Assembly: GCF_006717075.1 (NCBI RefSeq)
Contig: NZ_VFQC01000001.1
Location: 1,473,501-1,537,500 of the forward strand
Source of the DNA: Haloactinospora alba
GTDB lineage: Bacteria > Actinomycetota > Actinomycetes > Streptosporangiales > Streptosporangiaceae
DNA: 64,000 nucleotides
Direction: 5' to 3'
Position 1 is the first letter of the stretch. Each line of letters starts with the position of its first letter. Of the stretch, positions 27,031-35,779 are shown piece after piece. Below the pieces are notes generated by a model. The model was given only the letters and a program-made list of their open reading frames with translations, was not told where the DNA came from and made no database searches. Position numbers and translations under genes: made by a program.

Positions 27031-27879
27031 ATGAGCGAGAGCCCCACCGATCCTCCTCGGCGTTCCTCCGCCGACGACGCGGCGCAGGAGATGCAGAAGG
27101 AGCGAGCGGAAGTGCTTCAGCACACCGACGACACCCCGGAGGAAGTGGACCATTCCGGTTGGCTGCTGGCCGCTGAGGAGGTGGTCGCGGGATACGTCCC
27201 CGAGGTCAACATCCTCCAGGGGTGCACCCTGACACTGGACGAGGGGGAGGTCGTCGGGATCATCGGCCCCAACGGGGCGGGCAAGTCCACCCTGATCAAG
27301 ACGGTGTTCGGACTCCTGCCCGTGCGTGGCGGAAGGATCACGCTTCGGGGGAACAGCATCGTCAACCGAAGCGCGCACGAGCTGGTCTCCTCCGGAGTCG
27401 GATACGTTCCCCAGGCGGCCAACGTGTTCCCCTCCCTGACGGTGGAGGAGAACCTGGAGATGGGCGTGTTCCTGCGCCCGAAGAAGTTCTCCGAGCGGTT
27501 CGCCTCCGTGTCGGAGCTGTTCCCGCTGCTGGCCCAGCGTCGCAGGGAGAAGACAGGTGCCCTGTCGGGCGGAGAGCGCCAGATGGTGGCGATGGGGCGT
27601 GCGCTGATGATGGAACCCTCGGTCCTGCTGCTGGACGAGCCGACCGCGGGACTCTCCCCCATGCTGCAGGACGAGGTGTTCCAACGGGTCCGGAGTATCA
27701 ACGAGACCGGCGTGTCAGTGGTCATGGTGGAGCAGAACGCCCGTCGGTGCCTACAGATCTGCCACCGGGGCTATGTGCTTGACCAAGGGAAGAACGCCTA
27801 CACGGGAACCGGCCACGAACTGCTGGATGATCCCAACGTCGTGGAGCTGTACCTGGGAACGTTGGCGAAAGCGGAGTAG
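27031..27879 (+). CDS. livF: branched-chain amino acid ABC transporter ATP-binding protein LivF
   Basis: LivF is the second ATPase (282 residues). It has Walker A GPNGAGKST, signature LSGGERQMVAMGRAL, Walker B LLLDEPTAGLSP and the C-terminal YLG motif. A hydrophilic extension of ~40 residues precedes the domain. AGGAGG lies just upstream of the ATG at 27031. A ~390-bp gap holding repeat B separates it from livG; in many operons the two genes are adjacent. A strong palindrome follows. Confidence 0.95.
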   Translation: MSESPTDPPRRSSADDAAQEMQKERAEVLQHTDDTPEEVDHSGWLLAAEEVVAGYVPEVNILQGCTLTLDEGEVVGIIGPNGAGKSTLIKTVFGLLPVRGGRITLRGNSIVNRSAHELVSSGVGYVPQAANVFPSLTVEENLEMGVFLRPKKFSERFASVSELFPLLAQRRREKTGALSGGERQMVAMGRALMMEPSVLLLDEPTAGLSPMLQDEVFQRVRSINETGVSVVMVEQNARRCLQICHRGYVLDQGKNAYTGTGHELLDDPNVVELYLGTLAKAE

Positions 27880-27895
27880 CCGTCCCGCGGCAGCG

Positions 27896-27949
27896 CGTGC
27901 CTTGTCCCCGGTCCCGACCGTCGGTGGGAAGCACCGGGGACAAGGCACG
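27896..27949. terminator. 17-bp stem bidirectional terminator between livF and livJ
   Basis: Arms 27896-27912 and 27933-27949 are perfectly complementary with a 20-nt loop. The element lies between convergent genes, so it probably ends both transcripts. Confidence 0.85.
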
Positions 27950-27958
27950 GACCTGGGA

Positions 27959-29170
27959 TCAGGAGACTTCCTGCGTACCCAGCATGCTGTGCTGTCCGTC
28001 GCTGTCGAAGCCGTAGACCTGCATGGCAGCAGCGGTCACGTCGCCCTTCCCGTCGAAGTCGATGGGACCGCTGGCGCCCTCGTAGTCGATGTCCTCTCCC
28101 TCACGGATGAGGTCACGGCACTGCTCGAAGCTGCTGCACTCCGTGCCCTCCCGGGAGACGGCCTGGATCTCGTCCACGAAAACCGTGGGATCGGTACTCT
28201 CCGCCTGCTCGGCAGCCAGGGCGGTGACGATGGCGCAGTCGTACACCTGACCGGCGAACTGGAAGACCTCGAGGTCCTCGTCATAGGCGGTCAGCTCGTC
28301 GAGGAAGCCTTCCCCCGATCCCGGCGCGGTTCCCTTGAACCCTTCCATGATGCTGGGATCGTCTCCCCCGACGGACTCACCAAGCGTCTCGTCGTTGAGA
28401 CCGTCGGTACCGTACATCTGGTCCGCGTCGATCCCGGCCTCGATCAGGCCCGTGATGATCTGCACACCCTCCTCGAACGAGACGAGTACGGTGGCGTCAC
28501 TGTCCGCTCCCTCGATGTCGGAGACGACCGAGTCGAAGTTCGGAGCGTTCGGGTCGTAGCCCTCGTTGTAGTCGACCGTGATGCCGTTCTCCTCGAGAGC
28601 ATCGGCGGTCGCGTTCGCCAGCCCCTCGCCGTAGTCGTCGGCACGGTAGGCGATGGAGACGCTCTGGTGGCCGTCGGAGGCGATCTCCTGGCTGAGTACG
28701 GGGCCCTGCAGTAGGTCGCTGGGCGCGGTGCGGACGTAGTACTCCGTGTCGTTGTCCTTGGCGAGGTCCGGCGCGGTGTTGGACCCGGAGCACTGCATCT
28801 TCTCCGCGCCGGTGACCTTGTCGATGATCGCCAGGGTCATGTCCGTGGAAGCGGCACCCAGGATGACGTCAGCGTTCTGGTCGATGAGGCGGTCGGCGGC
28901 GTCGTTGGCCTTCGCGGCGTCGTTGGCCTCGTCTCCGCTCATGATCTCGGGTACTTCGCTGTCGAGCACGCCACCCGCGTCGTTGATCTCCTGGAGCGCG
29001 AACTTGGCAGCGCTGATCTGTGGTGGTCCCAGATGGGACAGGTCGCCCGTCTCCGGGAAGACGTACCCGTAGTCGAGCGTCTGGTCCTCACCGCCTCCAC
29101 CGCATGCCGTCAACCCGAGCGTGATGGCCGCGGCCGTCGCAGCGAGGCTGAGGGCTTTGGTTCTTGGCAT
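27959..29170 (-). CDS. livJ: branched-chain amino acid ABC transporter substrate-binding lipoprotein
   Basis: The 403-residue protein has a lipoprotein signal peptide with lipobox LTAC (Cys23) followed by a GGGG linker. The mature part is a type I periplasmic-binding fold of the Leu/Ile/Val receptor family, strongly acidic. It should capture substrate for LivHMGF. It is encoded on the opposite strand, convergent with livF, so it has its own promoter and can be expressed in excess of the membrane subunits. Predicted substrates are branched-chain or related amino acids; specificity is not certain. Confidence 0.9.
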   Translation of the reverse strand: MPRTKALSLAATAAAITLGLTACGGGGEDQTLDYGYVFPETGDLSHLGPPQISAAKFALQEINDAGGVLDSEVPEIMSGDEANDAAKANDAADRLIDQNADVILGAASTDMTLAIIDKVTGAEKMQCSGSNTAPDLAKDNDTEYYVRTAPSDLLQGPVLSQEIASDGHQSVSIAYRADDYGEGLANATADALEENGITVDYNEGYDPNAPNFDSVVSDIEGADSDATVLVSFEEGVQIITGLIEAGIDADQMYGTDGLNDETLGESVGGDDPSIMEGFKGTAPGSGEGFLDELTAYDEDLEVFQFAGQVYDCAIVTALAAEQAESTDPTVFVDEIQAVSREGTECSSFEQCRDLIREGEDIDYEGASGPIDFDGKGDVTAAAMQVYGFDSDGQHSMLGTQEVS

Positions 29171-29468
29171 TCTTTTGGTCTCTCCGTTCGATCGGCTGGT
29201 TCGTGCCGATAGGGCTGGTGCCTGCCCGAAAGGACTGGCCCGCTTAACGCGTTCCGTAAGTTGAGCTTAAATAGCCGGTCCGCGTCCGGAAAGATCACCG
29301 GTTGTGTTGGTGCCAAGTCGGATTCATGACGTTATATTTCTGTAGCTGATTGTGGCGCGGTGGTGCGGTGGAATATCACTTTGCGAGATTCATTGAATAC
29401 TCTTTGTGACAAAGAATTCTTCGGCCCGGGAAGGGAAATGCGGAAAGGAAGGCGCGCTCGCCCGGGAC
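29171..29468. other. upstream region of livJ, AT-rich
   Basis: About 300 bases precede livJ. Positions ~29310-29420 are markedly AT-richer than the surroundings and probably include livJ promoter or regulatory sequence. A short palindrome CTTTG-TGA-CAAAG lies at ~29402-29414, near the end of the upstream thioesterase gene. It could be an operator or a weak terminator. Confidence 0.4.
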
Positions 29469-29885
29469 TCACGCGTCGCGCAGCAGGCAAGTGAGACGGG
29501 AGGTGCACACTCGTTTCCCGTCATCGTCGGTGATGGCGATCTCCCAGGTAGCGAGAGTGCCGCCGAGGCGGACGGGCGTCGCCGTCCCGGTGACGTGGCC
29601 GTGGGTGGCGCTGGCGTGATGCGTGGCGTTGATCTCGATCCCGACCGCGATCTTCTGCTCTCCTCCGTGGAGAGCTGATCCGATCGACCCGAGGGTCTCG
29701 GCGAGTACGCACGAGGCACCCCCGTGCAGCAGGCCATAGGGCTGGGTGTTGCCCTCGACCGGCATCTTCCCCACCACCCGTTCCGGGGAGGCCTCCACGA
29801 TTTCCAGCCCCATCCGGTCGCCGAGGCCTCCGGACGTGCTGCTCGTTCCCATGAGCTCGGCGAGCTGGTCGGCGTCAAGAGTCAT
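29469..29885 (-). CDS. PaaI-type hotdog-fold thioesterase
   Basis: The 138-residue protein has the hotdog signature YGLLHGGASCVLAETLGS (about residues 49-66) and GIEINATHHAS. It should hydrolyse acyl- or aryl-CoA thioesters; the in vivo substrate is unknown. A homologue sits beside polA in Streptomyces. The ATG at 29885 is directly preceded by the conserved leader element 29886..30039, shared with the GNAT gene at 41540. Confidence 0.88.
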   Translation of the reverse strand: MTLDADQLAELMGTSSTSGGLGDRMGLEIVEASPERVVGKMPVEGNTQPYGLLHGGASCVLAETLGSIGSALHGGEQKIAVGIEINATHHASATHGHVTGTATPVRLGGTLATWEIAITDDDGKRVCTSRLTCLLRDA

Positions 29886-30039
29886 CGAGTGGTTGGCGCG
29901 GGATTCTCCACCGTCGGGTGGAGGAGGATGCGCCGTCCTCCTTCCTCGTGGTGTGGTGCGGTTGTCCGTCCCGCTGCAGCGAGCGGACGTGCCGGTGGGG
30001 GACTGCGGTGTGGGGTTCCGTTGCTGGTGGTGATGGTGA
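29886..30039 (-). promoter_or_regulatory. conserved structured 5' leader, copy D (before the thioesterase)
   Basis: Read toward the gene, this ~154-nt segment aligns with 41396..41539. A 21-base block (plus strand 29930-29950) is identical to 41476-41496. An outer pair GGCGC/GCGCC (29930-29934 with 29895-29899) encloses a 7-bp hairpin CTCCACC/GGTGGAG (29906-29912 with 29917-29923). An alternative pairing of GGAGGA with TCCTCC (29923-29928 with 29936-29941) excludes the outer pair. Both copies end at the start codon of an acyl-CoA-handling gene. This suggests a cis-regulatory RNA; a small mobile repeat is the alternative. Confidence 0.6.
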
Positions 30040-30280
30040 GACCGCCCGCGGCTCCTACCGTGGGGCCGCCTTATGGGGTGGAACGTAGCCCCGGTCGCCT
30101 CCCATCGTGGTGGCTCGCGCTGGTGGCGGCGGGCTCGGGCTGGCCGGGAGTCCCCGCCTTCCGGAGGGATCCCGTTACGCCACCCCCTGTCTCCCCCGCG
30201 GCCCTACAGAGTACGACGCGGGACCGCGTTTTGCCCCAGGGGATCCGGAGTGGAAACAGCGCACGGTCTGCACCGCATCC

Positions 30281-30286
30281 TAGGAT
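30281..30286 (+). promoter_or_regulatory. probable -10 of polA
   Basis: TAGGAT ends seven bases before the GTG at 30294, predicting a leaderless polA mRNA. The sequence between here and leader D (30040-30280) shows no gene. Confidence 0.5.
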
Positions 30287-30293
30287 TTCCTGT

Positions 30294-33038
30294 GTGGTGA
30301 CGAGAGATGAGACCCCCGAACACAGTGCTCCTCCGGTAGCGGAGGGGACCGGTACCGAACCGCACCGGCGCCTCCTGCTGCTGGACGGGCACTCCCTGGC
30401 CTTCCGAGCGTTCTACGCACTGCCGAAGGAAGGCTTCACGACGACGACCGGACAGCCGACCAACGCCATCTACGGCTTCACCAACATGCTGGTGAAGCTT
30501 CTCAGGGAGGAAGAACCAACCCACATCGCCGTGGCCTGGGACCGCTCCGAGCCGACGTTCCGGCACGAGCAGTACGACGACTACAAAGGAGGGCGGGAAG
30601 AGACCCCCCCAGAGTTTCCCAGTCAGGTCACTTTCCTGCAGGAGCTGTTGGGACTGCTCGGTATCGCGAGCCTGTCAGTGGCCGGTTACGAGGCCGATGA
30701 CATCATCGCGACCCTGGCCACCCGAGCGAACGAACAGGACTGTGAGGTCGTGATCTCTTCGGGGGACCGGGACGCGTTCCAGCTTGTCTCCCCGAACTGC
30801 ACACTGCTCTACCCGGGAAGCAAAATCTCGGAGATGAGAAGAATGACTCCGGGCGAGATCGAGGACAAATACGGAGTCACGCCCCAGCGTTACCGCGATT
30901 ACGCTGCTCTGGTGGGAGAGAAGTCCGACAATCTTCCCGGTGTTCCCGGAGTCGGCCCGAAAACTGCCGCGAACTGGCTGCGGAAGTACGGTTCACTGAC
31001 GGAGCTGATCTCCCATGCCGACGAGATAGGCGGTAAAGCGGGACAGAATCTCCGTGTCCATCTCGGTGATGTCCAACGCAATTATCAGATCAACGAGCTG
31101 CTGCGTGATGTCGATACGGGTACCGACATTGCCGGCCTGGAATTCGGTTCCCGGGGGTGGGACCGCAGCGGTGTGAACGAACTCTTCGACAACCTGGATT
31201 TCAACGTAGGGCTGCGGAATCGCCTGTTCGACGTTCTGGGTGAGCAGCCCACGACCACCGAGGATGCCGACGACGCCCCCACCATGGATCTTGCCGTGCT
31301 CAGCACTGGTCAGGTGCGGGAGTGGCTACAGCGCCACACGGGTACCGGGGAACGGGCCGGCGTGGTTGTCACGAGATCCGACGGCGTGTGCAGGATGGCC
31401 GTGGCGTTTCCCTCCGGTGCCGCTGGCCACATAGTCGCCAGCGAGCTCGACGCGTCCGACGACGGCGCACTCGCGTCCTGGCTCGCGGACCCGCAGCAAC
31501 CCAAGGCCCTGCACGACGCCAAGGGGCAGTTGCACGCGGTGCGCCAGCAGGGGTGGGAGATAGCCGGGATCACCCACGACACCGCGCTCGCCGCCTACCT
31601 GGTCCAACCCGGCCAGCGGGGATTCGACCTTTCCGATCTGTGCATGCGCTACCTCGGCAGGGAACTGCGCGAGAACGAGAACACGGACGCGCAGCTCACG
31701 CTGGATATTGACACCGACGCGGAGAGCGCTCAGCAGCACGACCTGGCCACGCGCGCCCAGGCGGTGGCTGACCTGGCTGCCACCCTGGACGGGCTGATGG
31801 CGCAACGGGGAGTGGACCGGCTCCTGCACGAACTCGAACTGCCGGTGCAGCGGGTGCTGGCGGATATGGAACACGCTGGCATCGCGGCCGACCGCGAGTA
31901 CCTGAGCGAGCTCCAGGAGACCTTCGCCGCGGCTGTCCGGCAAGCGGTGGACGAGGCGCACCGGGCGGTGGGGCGGGAGTTCAACCTCGGTTCGCCGAAA
32001 CAGCTGCAGCAGGTCCTGTTCGATGAGATGGGCCTGCCCAAGACCAAGAAGATCAAGACCGGGTACACGACCGACGCCGACGCTCTGCGCTGGTTGGCCG
32101 GGCAGACGGAGAACGAGCTCCCCGTCATCCTGCTGCGCCACCGGGACCAGACGAAACTGCGCACTACGGTGGAGGGGTTGATAAAGACGGTCGCCGAAGA
32201 CGGCCGTATCCACACCACCTTCAACCAGACCGTCGCCGCCACCGGCCGGCTCAGTTCCGCTGACCCGAACCTGCAGAACATTCCGGTGCGTACGGACGCG
32301 GGACGACGCATCCGCCGTTCGTTCGTCGTCGGCAGCGGTTACGAGTACCTGGTCACGGCCGATTACAGCCAGATCGAACTGCGCATCATGGCGCACCTGT
32401 CCGAGGACCCCGCGTTGATCGAGGCGTTCACGAGCGGGCACGACTTCCACACGGAGATCGCCGCCCGGGTGTTCAACACCGGCCCGGAAGAGGTCGACAA
32501 CGAGGCGCGCTCCCGGATCAAGGCGATGAACTACGGCCTGGCATACGGGCTGAGCGAGTTCGGGCTCTCCCAACAGCTGGGAATCAGTCCCGGGGAGGCG
32601 CGCGAGCTGATGAACGGGTACTTCGCACAGTTCGGCAGGGTCCGGGAGTACCTGAACGAGGTGGTGAACCAGGCACGCCGCGACGGCTACACGGCGACCA
32701 TGCTGGGGCGGCGCCGCTACCTTCCCGACCTCACCAGCGACAACCGGCAGCGTCGGGAGATGGCCGAGCGTATGGCGCTCAACGCTCCGATCCAGGGATC
32801 GGCCGCGGACATCATCAAGGTAGCGATGCTCGACGTCGATGCCGCCCTGCGCAACCAGGGGTTCGCGTCCAGGATGCTGTTGCAGGTGCACGACGAGCTT
32901 GTGCTGGAGGCGGCCCCCGGGGAGCTGGAGGCGCTGCGGGAGATGGTGTCGCACCGTATGGCGGAGGCTTACGAATTGCGGGTGCCCCTGGACGTGTCGG
33001 TCGGAGTCGGTACCAACTGGCGCGATGCCGCACACTGA
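30294..33038 (+). CDS. polA: DNA polymerase I
   Basis: PolA fills gaps and removes primers in replication and repair. The 914 residues contain a 5'-nuclease domain (about 25-320; LLLLDGHSLAFRAFYA, SGDRDAFQLV, GEKSDNLPGVPGVG), a degenerate 3'-5' exonuclease-like domain (about 325-505) lacking the DEDD metal ligands, and a polymerase domain (TADYSQIELRIMAHLS, RIKAMNYGLAYGLS, LQVHDELVLE). Loss of proofreading residues is usual for actinobacterial PolA. The GTG at 30294 fits a leaderless mRNA; the GTG at 30297 is equally possible. Confidence 0.96.
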   Translation: MVTRDETPEHSAPPVAEGTGTEPHRRLLLLDGHSLAFRAFYALPKEGFTTTTGQPTNAIYGFTNMLVKLLREEEPTHIAVAWDRSEPTFRHEQYDDYKGGREETPPEFPSQVTFLQELLGLLGIASLSVAGYEADDIIATLATRANEQDCEVVISSGDRDAFQLVSPNCTLLYPGSKISEMRRMTPGEIEDKYGVTPQRYRDYAALVGEKSDNLPGVPGVGPKTAANWLRKYGSLTELISHADEIGGKAGQNLRVHLGDVQRNYQINELLRDVDTGTDIAGLEFGSRGWDRSGVNELFDNLDFNVGLRNRLFDVLGEQPTTTEDADDAPTMDLAVLSTGQVREWLQRHTGTGERAGVVVTRSDGVCRMAVAFPSGAAGHIVASELDASDDGALASWLADPQQPKALHDAKGQLHAVRQQGWEIAGITHDTALAAYLVQPGQRGFDLSDLCMRYLGRELRENENTDAQLTLDIDTDAESAQQHDLATRAQAVADLAATLDGLMAQRGVDRLLHELELPVQRVLADMEHAGIAADREYLSELQETFAAAVRQAVDEAHRAVGREFNLGSPKQLQQVLFDEMGLPKTKKIKTGYTTDADALRWLAGQTENELPVILLRHRDQTKLRTTVEGLIKTVAEDGRIHTTFNQTVAATGRLSSADPNLQNIPVRTDAGRRIRRSFVVGSGYEYLVTADYSQIELRIMAHLSEDPALIEAFTSGHDFHTEIAARVFNTGPEEVDNEARSRIKAMNYGLAYGLSEFGLSQQLGISPGEARELMNGYFAQFGRVREYLNEVVNQARRDGYTATMLGRRRYLPDLTSDNRQRREMAERMALNAPIQGSAADIIKVAMLDVDAALRNQGFASRMLLQVHDELVLEAAPGELEALREMVSHRMAEAYELRVPLDVSVGVGTNWRDAAH

Positions 33039-33042
33039 TCCG

Positions 33043-33057
33043 CCCCCGACCGGGGGG
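33043..33057 (+). terminator. short terminator-like hairpin after polA
   Basis: CCCCC-GACC-GGGGG starts five bases after the polA stop and is followed within 10 bases by TTCGTTTTG. The stem is short but GC-only. Confidence 0.5.
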
Positions 33058-33259
33058 AAGAATTCGTTTTGCGTACGGGTGGGGGTGGGGGATGCTGTGG
33101 CGTGTCCGGAGTAAAACCGGCCACCGGCGGGTCGGGAGGCCCGGACCCGGTGCAACACAGCTCTCACGGTCCGGGGACGTGGGGCCCCACCCCTCGGGAG
33201 GACAGGGGAAGCCACGCACCGGGGGCATCAGGGACGTGGGAAGCGGAAGGGGCGACGCT

Positions 33260-33688
33260 GTGTCTGGGGACGTACGTGTTGACTCTCGGGTGCGGCTGGC
33301 GGCCTCGGAGCTGCGGTGGGGCTTCTCCCCCTCACGCGGCCCCGGTGGACAGCACGCTGACACGGCCGAGACGCGGGTTACGCTGTCGTTCGACGTGGCC
33401 CGCAGCAGGTCACTGGACGCCGCGCAGCGAGAGCGTGTGCTGGACCGGCTGGCGGGACGGTTGCGTGACGGGGTGGCCACCGTGGTGGTGCAGGAGACGC
33501 GCTCGCAAGCGCGCAACCGGGAGATCGCCCGGGAGCGTCTGGCGTCGCTGGTGGCCAGTGGACTGGAGCCGAGGGCCGTACGCCGTCGGCCGCCCCGTCC
33601 GTCGCGGACGGCCAAGGCGAGACGGTTGGCGGAGAAACGGCGCCGCTCCGAGGTGAAACGTAACCGGGCGCGCCCGGAAGGGGAATGA
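33260..33688 (+). CDS. arfB: ArfB-like aminoacyl-tRNA (peptidyl-tRNA) hydrolase, ribosome rescue factor
   Basis: The 142-residue protein has the GGQ motif in SRGPGGQHADTAETRV (Gly29-Gln31) and a long basic C-terminal tail (about 105-142) that family members insert in the empty mRNA channel. It should release nascent chains from stalled ribosomes. The GTG at 33260 follows GGAAGGGG. The usual HVNK after GGQ is HADT here, a minor departure. Confidence 0.88.
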   Translation: MSGDVRVDSRVRLAASELRWGFSPSRGPGGQHADTAETRVTLSFDVARSRSLDAAQRERVLDRLAGRLRDGVATVVVQETRSQARNREIARERLASLVASGLEPRAVRRRPPRPSRTAKARRLAEKRRRSEVKRNRARPEGE

Positions 33689-34067
33689 GTACGGTCACGT
33701 CCCCGGGTGTTACCCGCCCGATGCCCGAGCGCAGGGAGAATGTGATAAGGGCGGCATTGCTCCCGTTGCGGGCAAGGTATCCGATTGACCAGGCGCACCG
33801 TATCTCATACTCTAGCTAGAGCGTTGTGGACTCGCGTGCGCACGCTCGACCTTGAGAGATCCTTTGGGGTGCGGCGGACAACCGTCGTGTCCTTCCTGGC
33901 TTTGCGGGTCGAGAGGGCGCGGCGGCCGGTCAGCACTCCAGGATCGGCGGAGAGGTCGTGGAGGAATCCTCCAGTTGCCTCACGTTCCCTCTGGACAGCG
34001 GGCCAGGCCGGGGCGATTCCGCGGCGTTCCTATTCAGTCCATGTCCGTATCCGGAGTCCACCCACAC
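33689..34067 (+). other. rpsA upstream region and leader
   Basis: These 379 bases contain the rpsA promoter (33785-33813) and a ~250-nt leader with no gene. A long leader before the gene for an RNA-binding ribosomal protein leaves room for translational control, but I recognise no known motif. Confidence 0.4.
33785..33813 (+). promoter_or_regulatory. housekeeping-type promoter of rpsA
   Basis: TTGACC (33785-33790), a 17-bp spacer and TACTCT (33808-33813) form the best -35/-10 pair in the window. Predicted transcription starts near 33820, about 250 nt before the rpsA ATG. Confidence 0.7.
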
Positions 34068-35630
34068 ATGACGAGCAGTACCGAGGCCACCTCGACACCC
34101 CAGGTAGCGGTCAACGACATCGGGTCCGAGGATGCCTTCCTCGCGGCGATCGACGAGACCATCAAGTACTTCAACGACGGTGACATTGTCGAAGGCACCA
34201 TCGTGAAGGTCGATCGAGACGAGGTCTTGCTCGACATTGGCTACAAGACCGAAGGGGTAATCCCCTCCCGGGAGCTGTCGATCAAGCACGATATCGACCC
34301 GGGCGAAGTCGTAGCTGTCGGCGACCACGTTGAGGCCCTCGTCCTCCAGAAGGAGGACAAGGAAGGCCGGTTGATCCTTTCGAAGAAGCGTGCGCAGTAC
34401 GAGCGCGCTTGGGGTTCGATCGAGAAGATCAAGGAAGAGGACGGCGTTGTCACCGGCACGGTGATCGAGGTCGTCAAGGGCGGTCTGATCCTCGACATTG
34501 GGCTGCGCGGCTTCCTCCCGGCCTCGCTCGTCGAGATGCGGCGCGTCCGCGATCTTCAGCCCTACGTGAGCAGGGAGCTCGAGGCCAAGATCATAGAGCT
34601 GGACAAGAACCGCAACAACGTGGTGCTTTCCCGCCGTGCTTGGCTGGAGCAGACCCAGTCCGAGGTCCGGCAGACCTTCCTCAACACCCTGCAGAAGGGT
34701 CAGATCCGCAAGGGTGTTGTCTCCTCCATCGTCAACTTCGGCGCCTTCGTCGACCTGGGCGGCGTTGACGGGCTGGTGCACGTCTCCGAGCTCTCCTGGA
34801 AGCACATCGATCACCCCAGCGAGGTCGTCGAGGTCGGCCAGGAGGTCACCGTCGAGGTTCTCGACGTCGACATGGACCGCGAGCGGGTATCGCTGTCCCT
34901 CAAGGCCACGCAGGAAGACCCCTGGCAGCAGTTCGCCCGCACCCACCAGATCGGTCAGATCGTTCCGGGCAAGGTCACCAAGCTCGTCCCGTTCGGTGCC
35001 TTCGTGCGTGTCGAGGAGGGCATCGAGGGCCTGGTGCACATCTCCGAACTGGCCGAGCGGCACGTGGAGATCCCGGAGCAGGTCGTCCAGGTGGGTACCG
35101 AGATCTTCGTGAAGATCATCGACATCGACCTGGACCGTCGCCGCATCAGTCTGTCGCTGAAGCAGGCGAACGAGAGCGTCTCCCCGGACCAGGTGGAGTT
35201 CGACCCGACCCTCTACGGGATGGCCGCGGACTACGACGAAGAGGGGAACTACAAGTACCCCGAGGGCTTCGACCCGGAGAGCGGCGAGTGGCTGGAGGGC
35301 TACGAGGCCCAGCGCGACGAGTGGGAGCGCAACTACTCCCTCGCCCAGGAGCGCTTCGAAGCGCACCGTCAGCAGGTCGCCGAGGCGAGAGCGGCTGACG
35401 CCGAGGCGGAGGCCGAAGCCGAGGCTCCGGCCCAGGAGGAGAGCGAACCGGTACCGAGCGGGGCATCCGCCGGGAAGTCCTCCGGCTCCGGCTCTGGTTC
35501 CGGCTCCGGCTCCGGCAGCGGTGGCTCGGGAGCCAGCAACGGCGAGGCCGCGAGCAGCGGAGGGGGCGCCCTGGCCTCCGACGAGGCGCTCGCCGCCCTG
35601 CGCGAGAAGCTCGCCGGCGGTGGCGAGTAA
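34068..35630 (+). CDS. rpsA: 30S ribosomal protein S1
   Basis: S1 binds mRNA on the 30S subunit. The 520-residue protein has four S1 domains (about 35-105, 120-190, 205-275, 290-360) in the highly conserved actinobacterial form, beginning MTSSTEATS and followed by QVAVNDIGSEDAFLAAIDE. The C-terminus is unusual: an acidic, Ala/Glu-rich segment (about 425-465) and a Ser-Gly repeat tract (about 470-500). Upstream in-frame sequence is not S1-like, so the ATG at 34068 is used. Confidence 0.97.
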   Translation: MTSSTEATSTPQVAVNDIGSEDAFLAAIDETIKYFNDGDIVEGTIVKVDRDEVLLDIGYKTEGVIPSRELSIKHDIDPGEVVAVGDHVEALVLQKEDKEGRLILSKKRAQYERAWGSIEKIKEEDGVVTGTVIEVVKGGLILDIGLRGFLPASLVEMRRVRDLQPYVSRELEAKIIELDKNRNNVVLSRRAWLEQTQSEVRQTFLNTLQKGQIRKGVVSSIVNFGAFVDLGGVDGLVHVSELSWKHIDHPSEVVEVGQEVTVEVLDVDMDRERVSLSLKATQEDPWQQFARTHQIGQIVPGKVTKLVPFGAFVRVEEGIEGLVHISELAERHVEIPEQVVQVGTEIFVKIIDIDLDRRRISLSLKQANESVSPDQVEFDPTLYGMAADYDEEGNYKYPEGFDPESGEWLEGYEAQRDEWERNYSLAQERFEAHRQQVAEARAADAEAEAEAEAPAQEESEPVPSGASAGKSSGSGSGSGSGSGSGGSGASNGEAASSGGGALASDEALAALREKLAGGGE

Positions 35631-35659
35631 CCTGAAACCCTCACCGCACTGAGCGTTCG

Positions 35660-35697
35660 CGCGGGCCGCTTCCCCGTATGCGGGGGAGCGGCCCGCG
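35660..35697 (+). terminator. terminator after rpsA
   Basis: CGCGGGCCGC-TCCCC pairs with GGGGA-GCGGCCCGCG across a 6-nt loop, with one bulge. It is followed by TTGTTGT, about 30 bases after the rpsA stop. Confidence 0.75.
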
Positions 35698-35766
35698 TTG
35701 TTGTACCGGTACGGCCACCCGGCGCTCTCGGACCGCCGGGTGGTCGTACCGGTCACGGGGATTGCC

Positions 35767-35772
35767 TACGAT
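35767..35772 (+). promoter_or_regulatory. probable -10 of coaE
   Basis: TACGAT ends seven bases before the ATG at 35780. This favours that start over the in-frame ATG at 35774 and predicts a leaderless mRNA. Confidence 0.5.
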
Positions 35773-35779
35773 CATGGGC

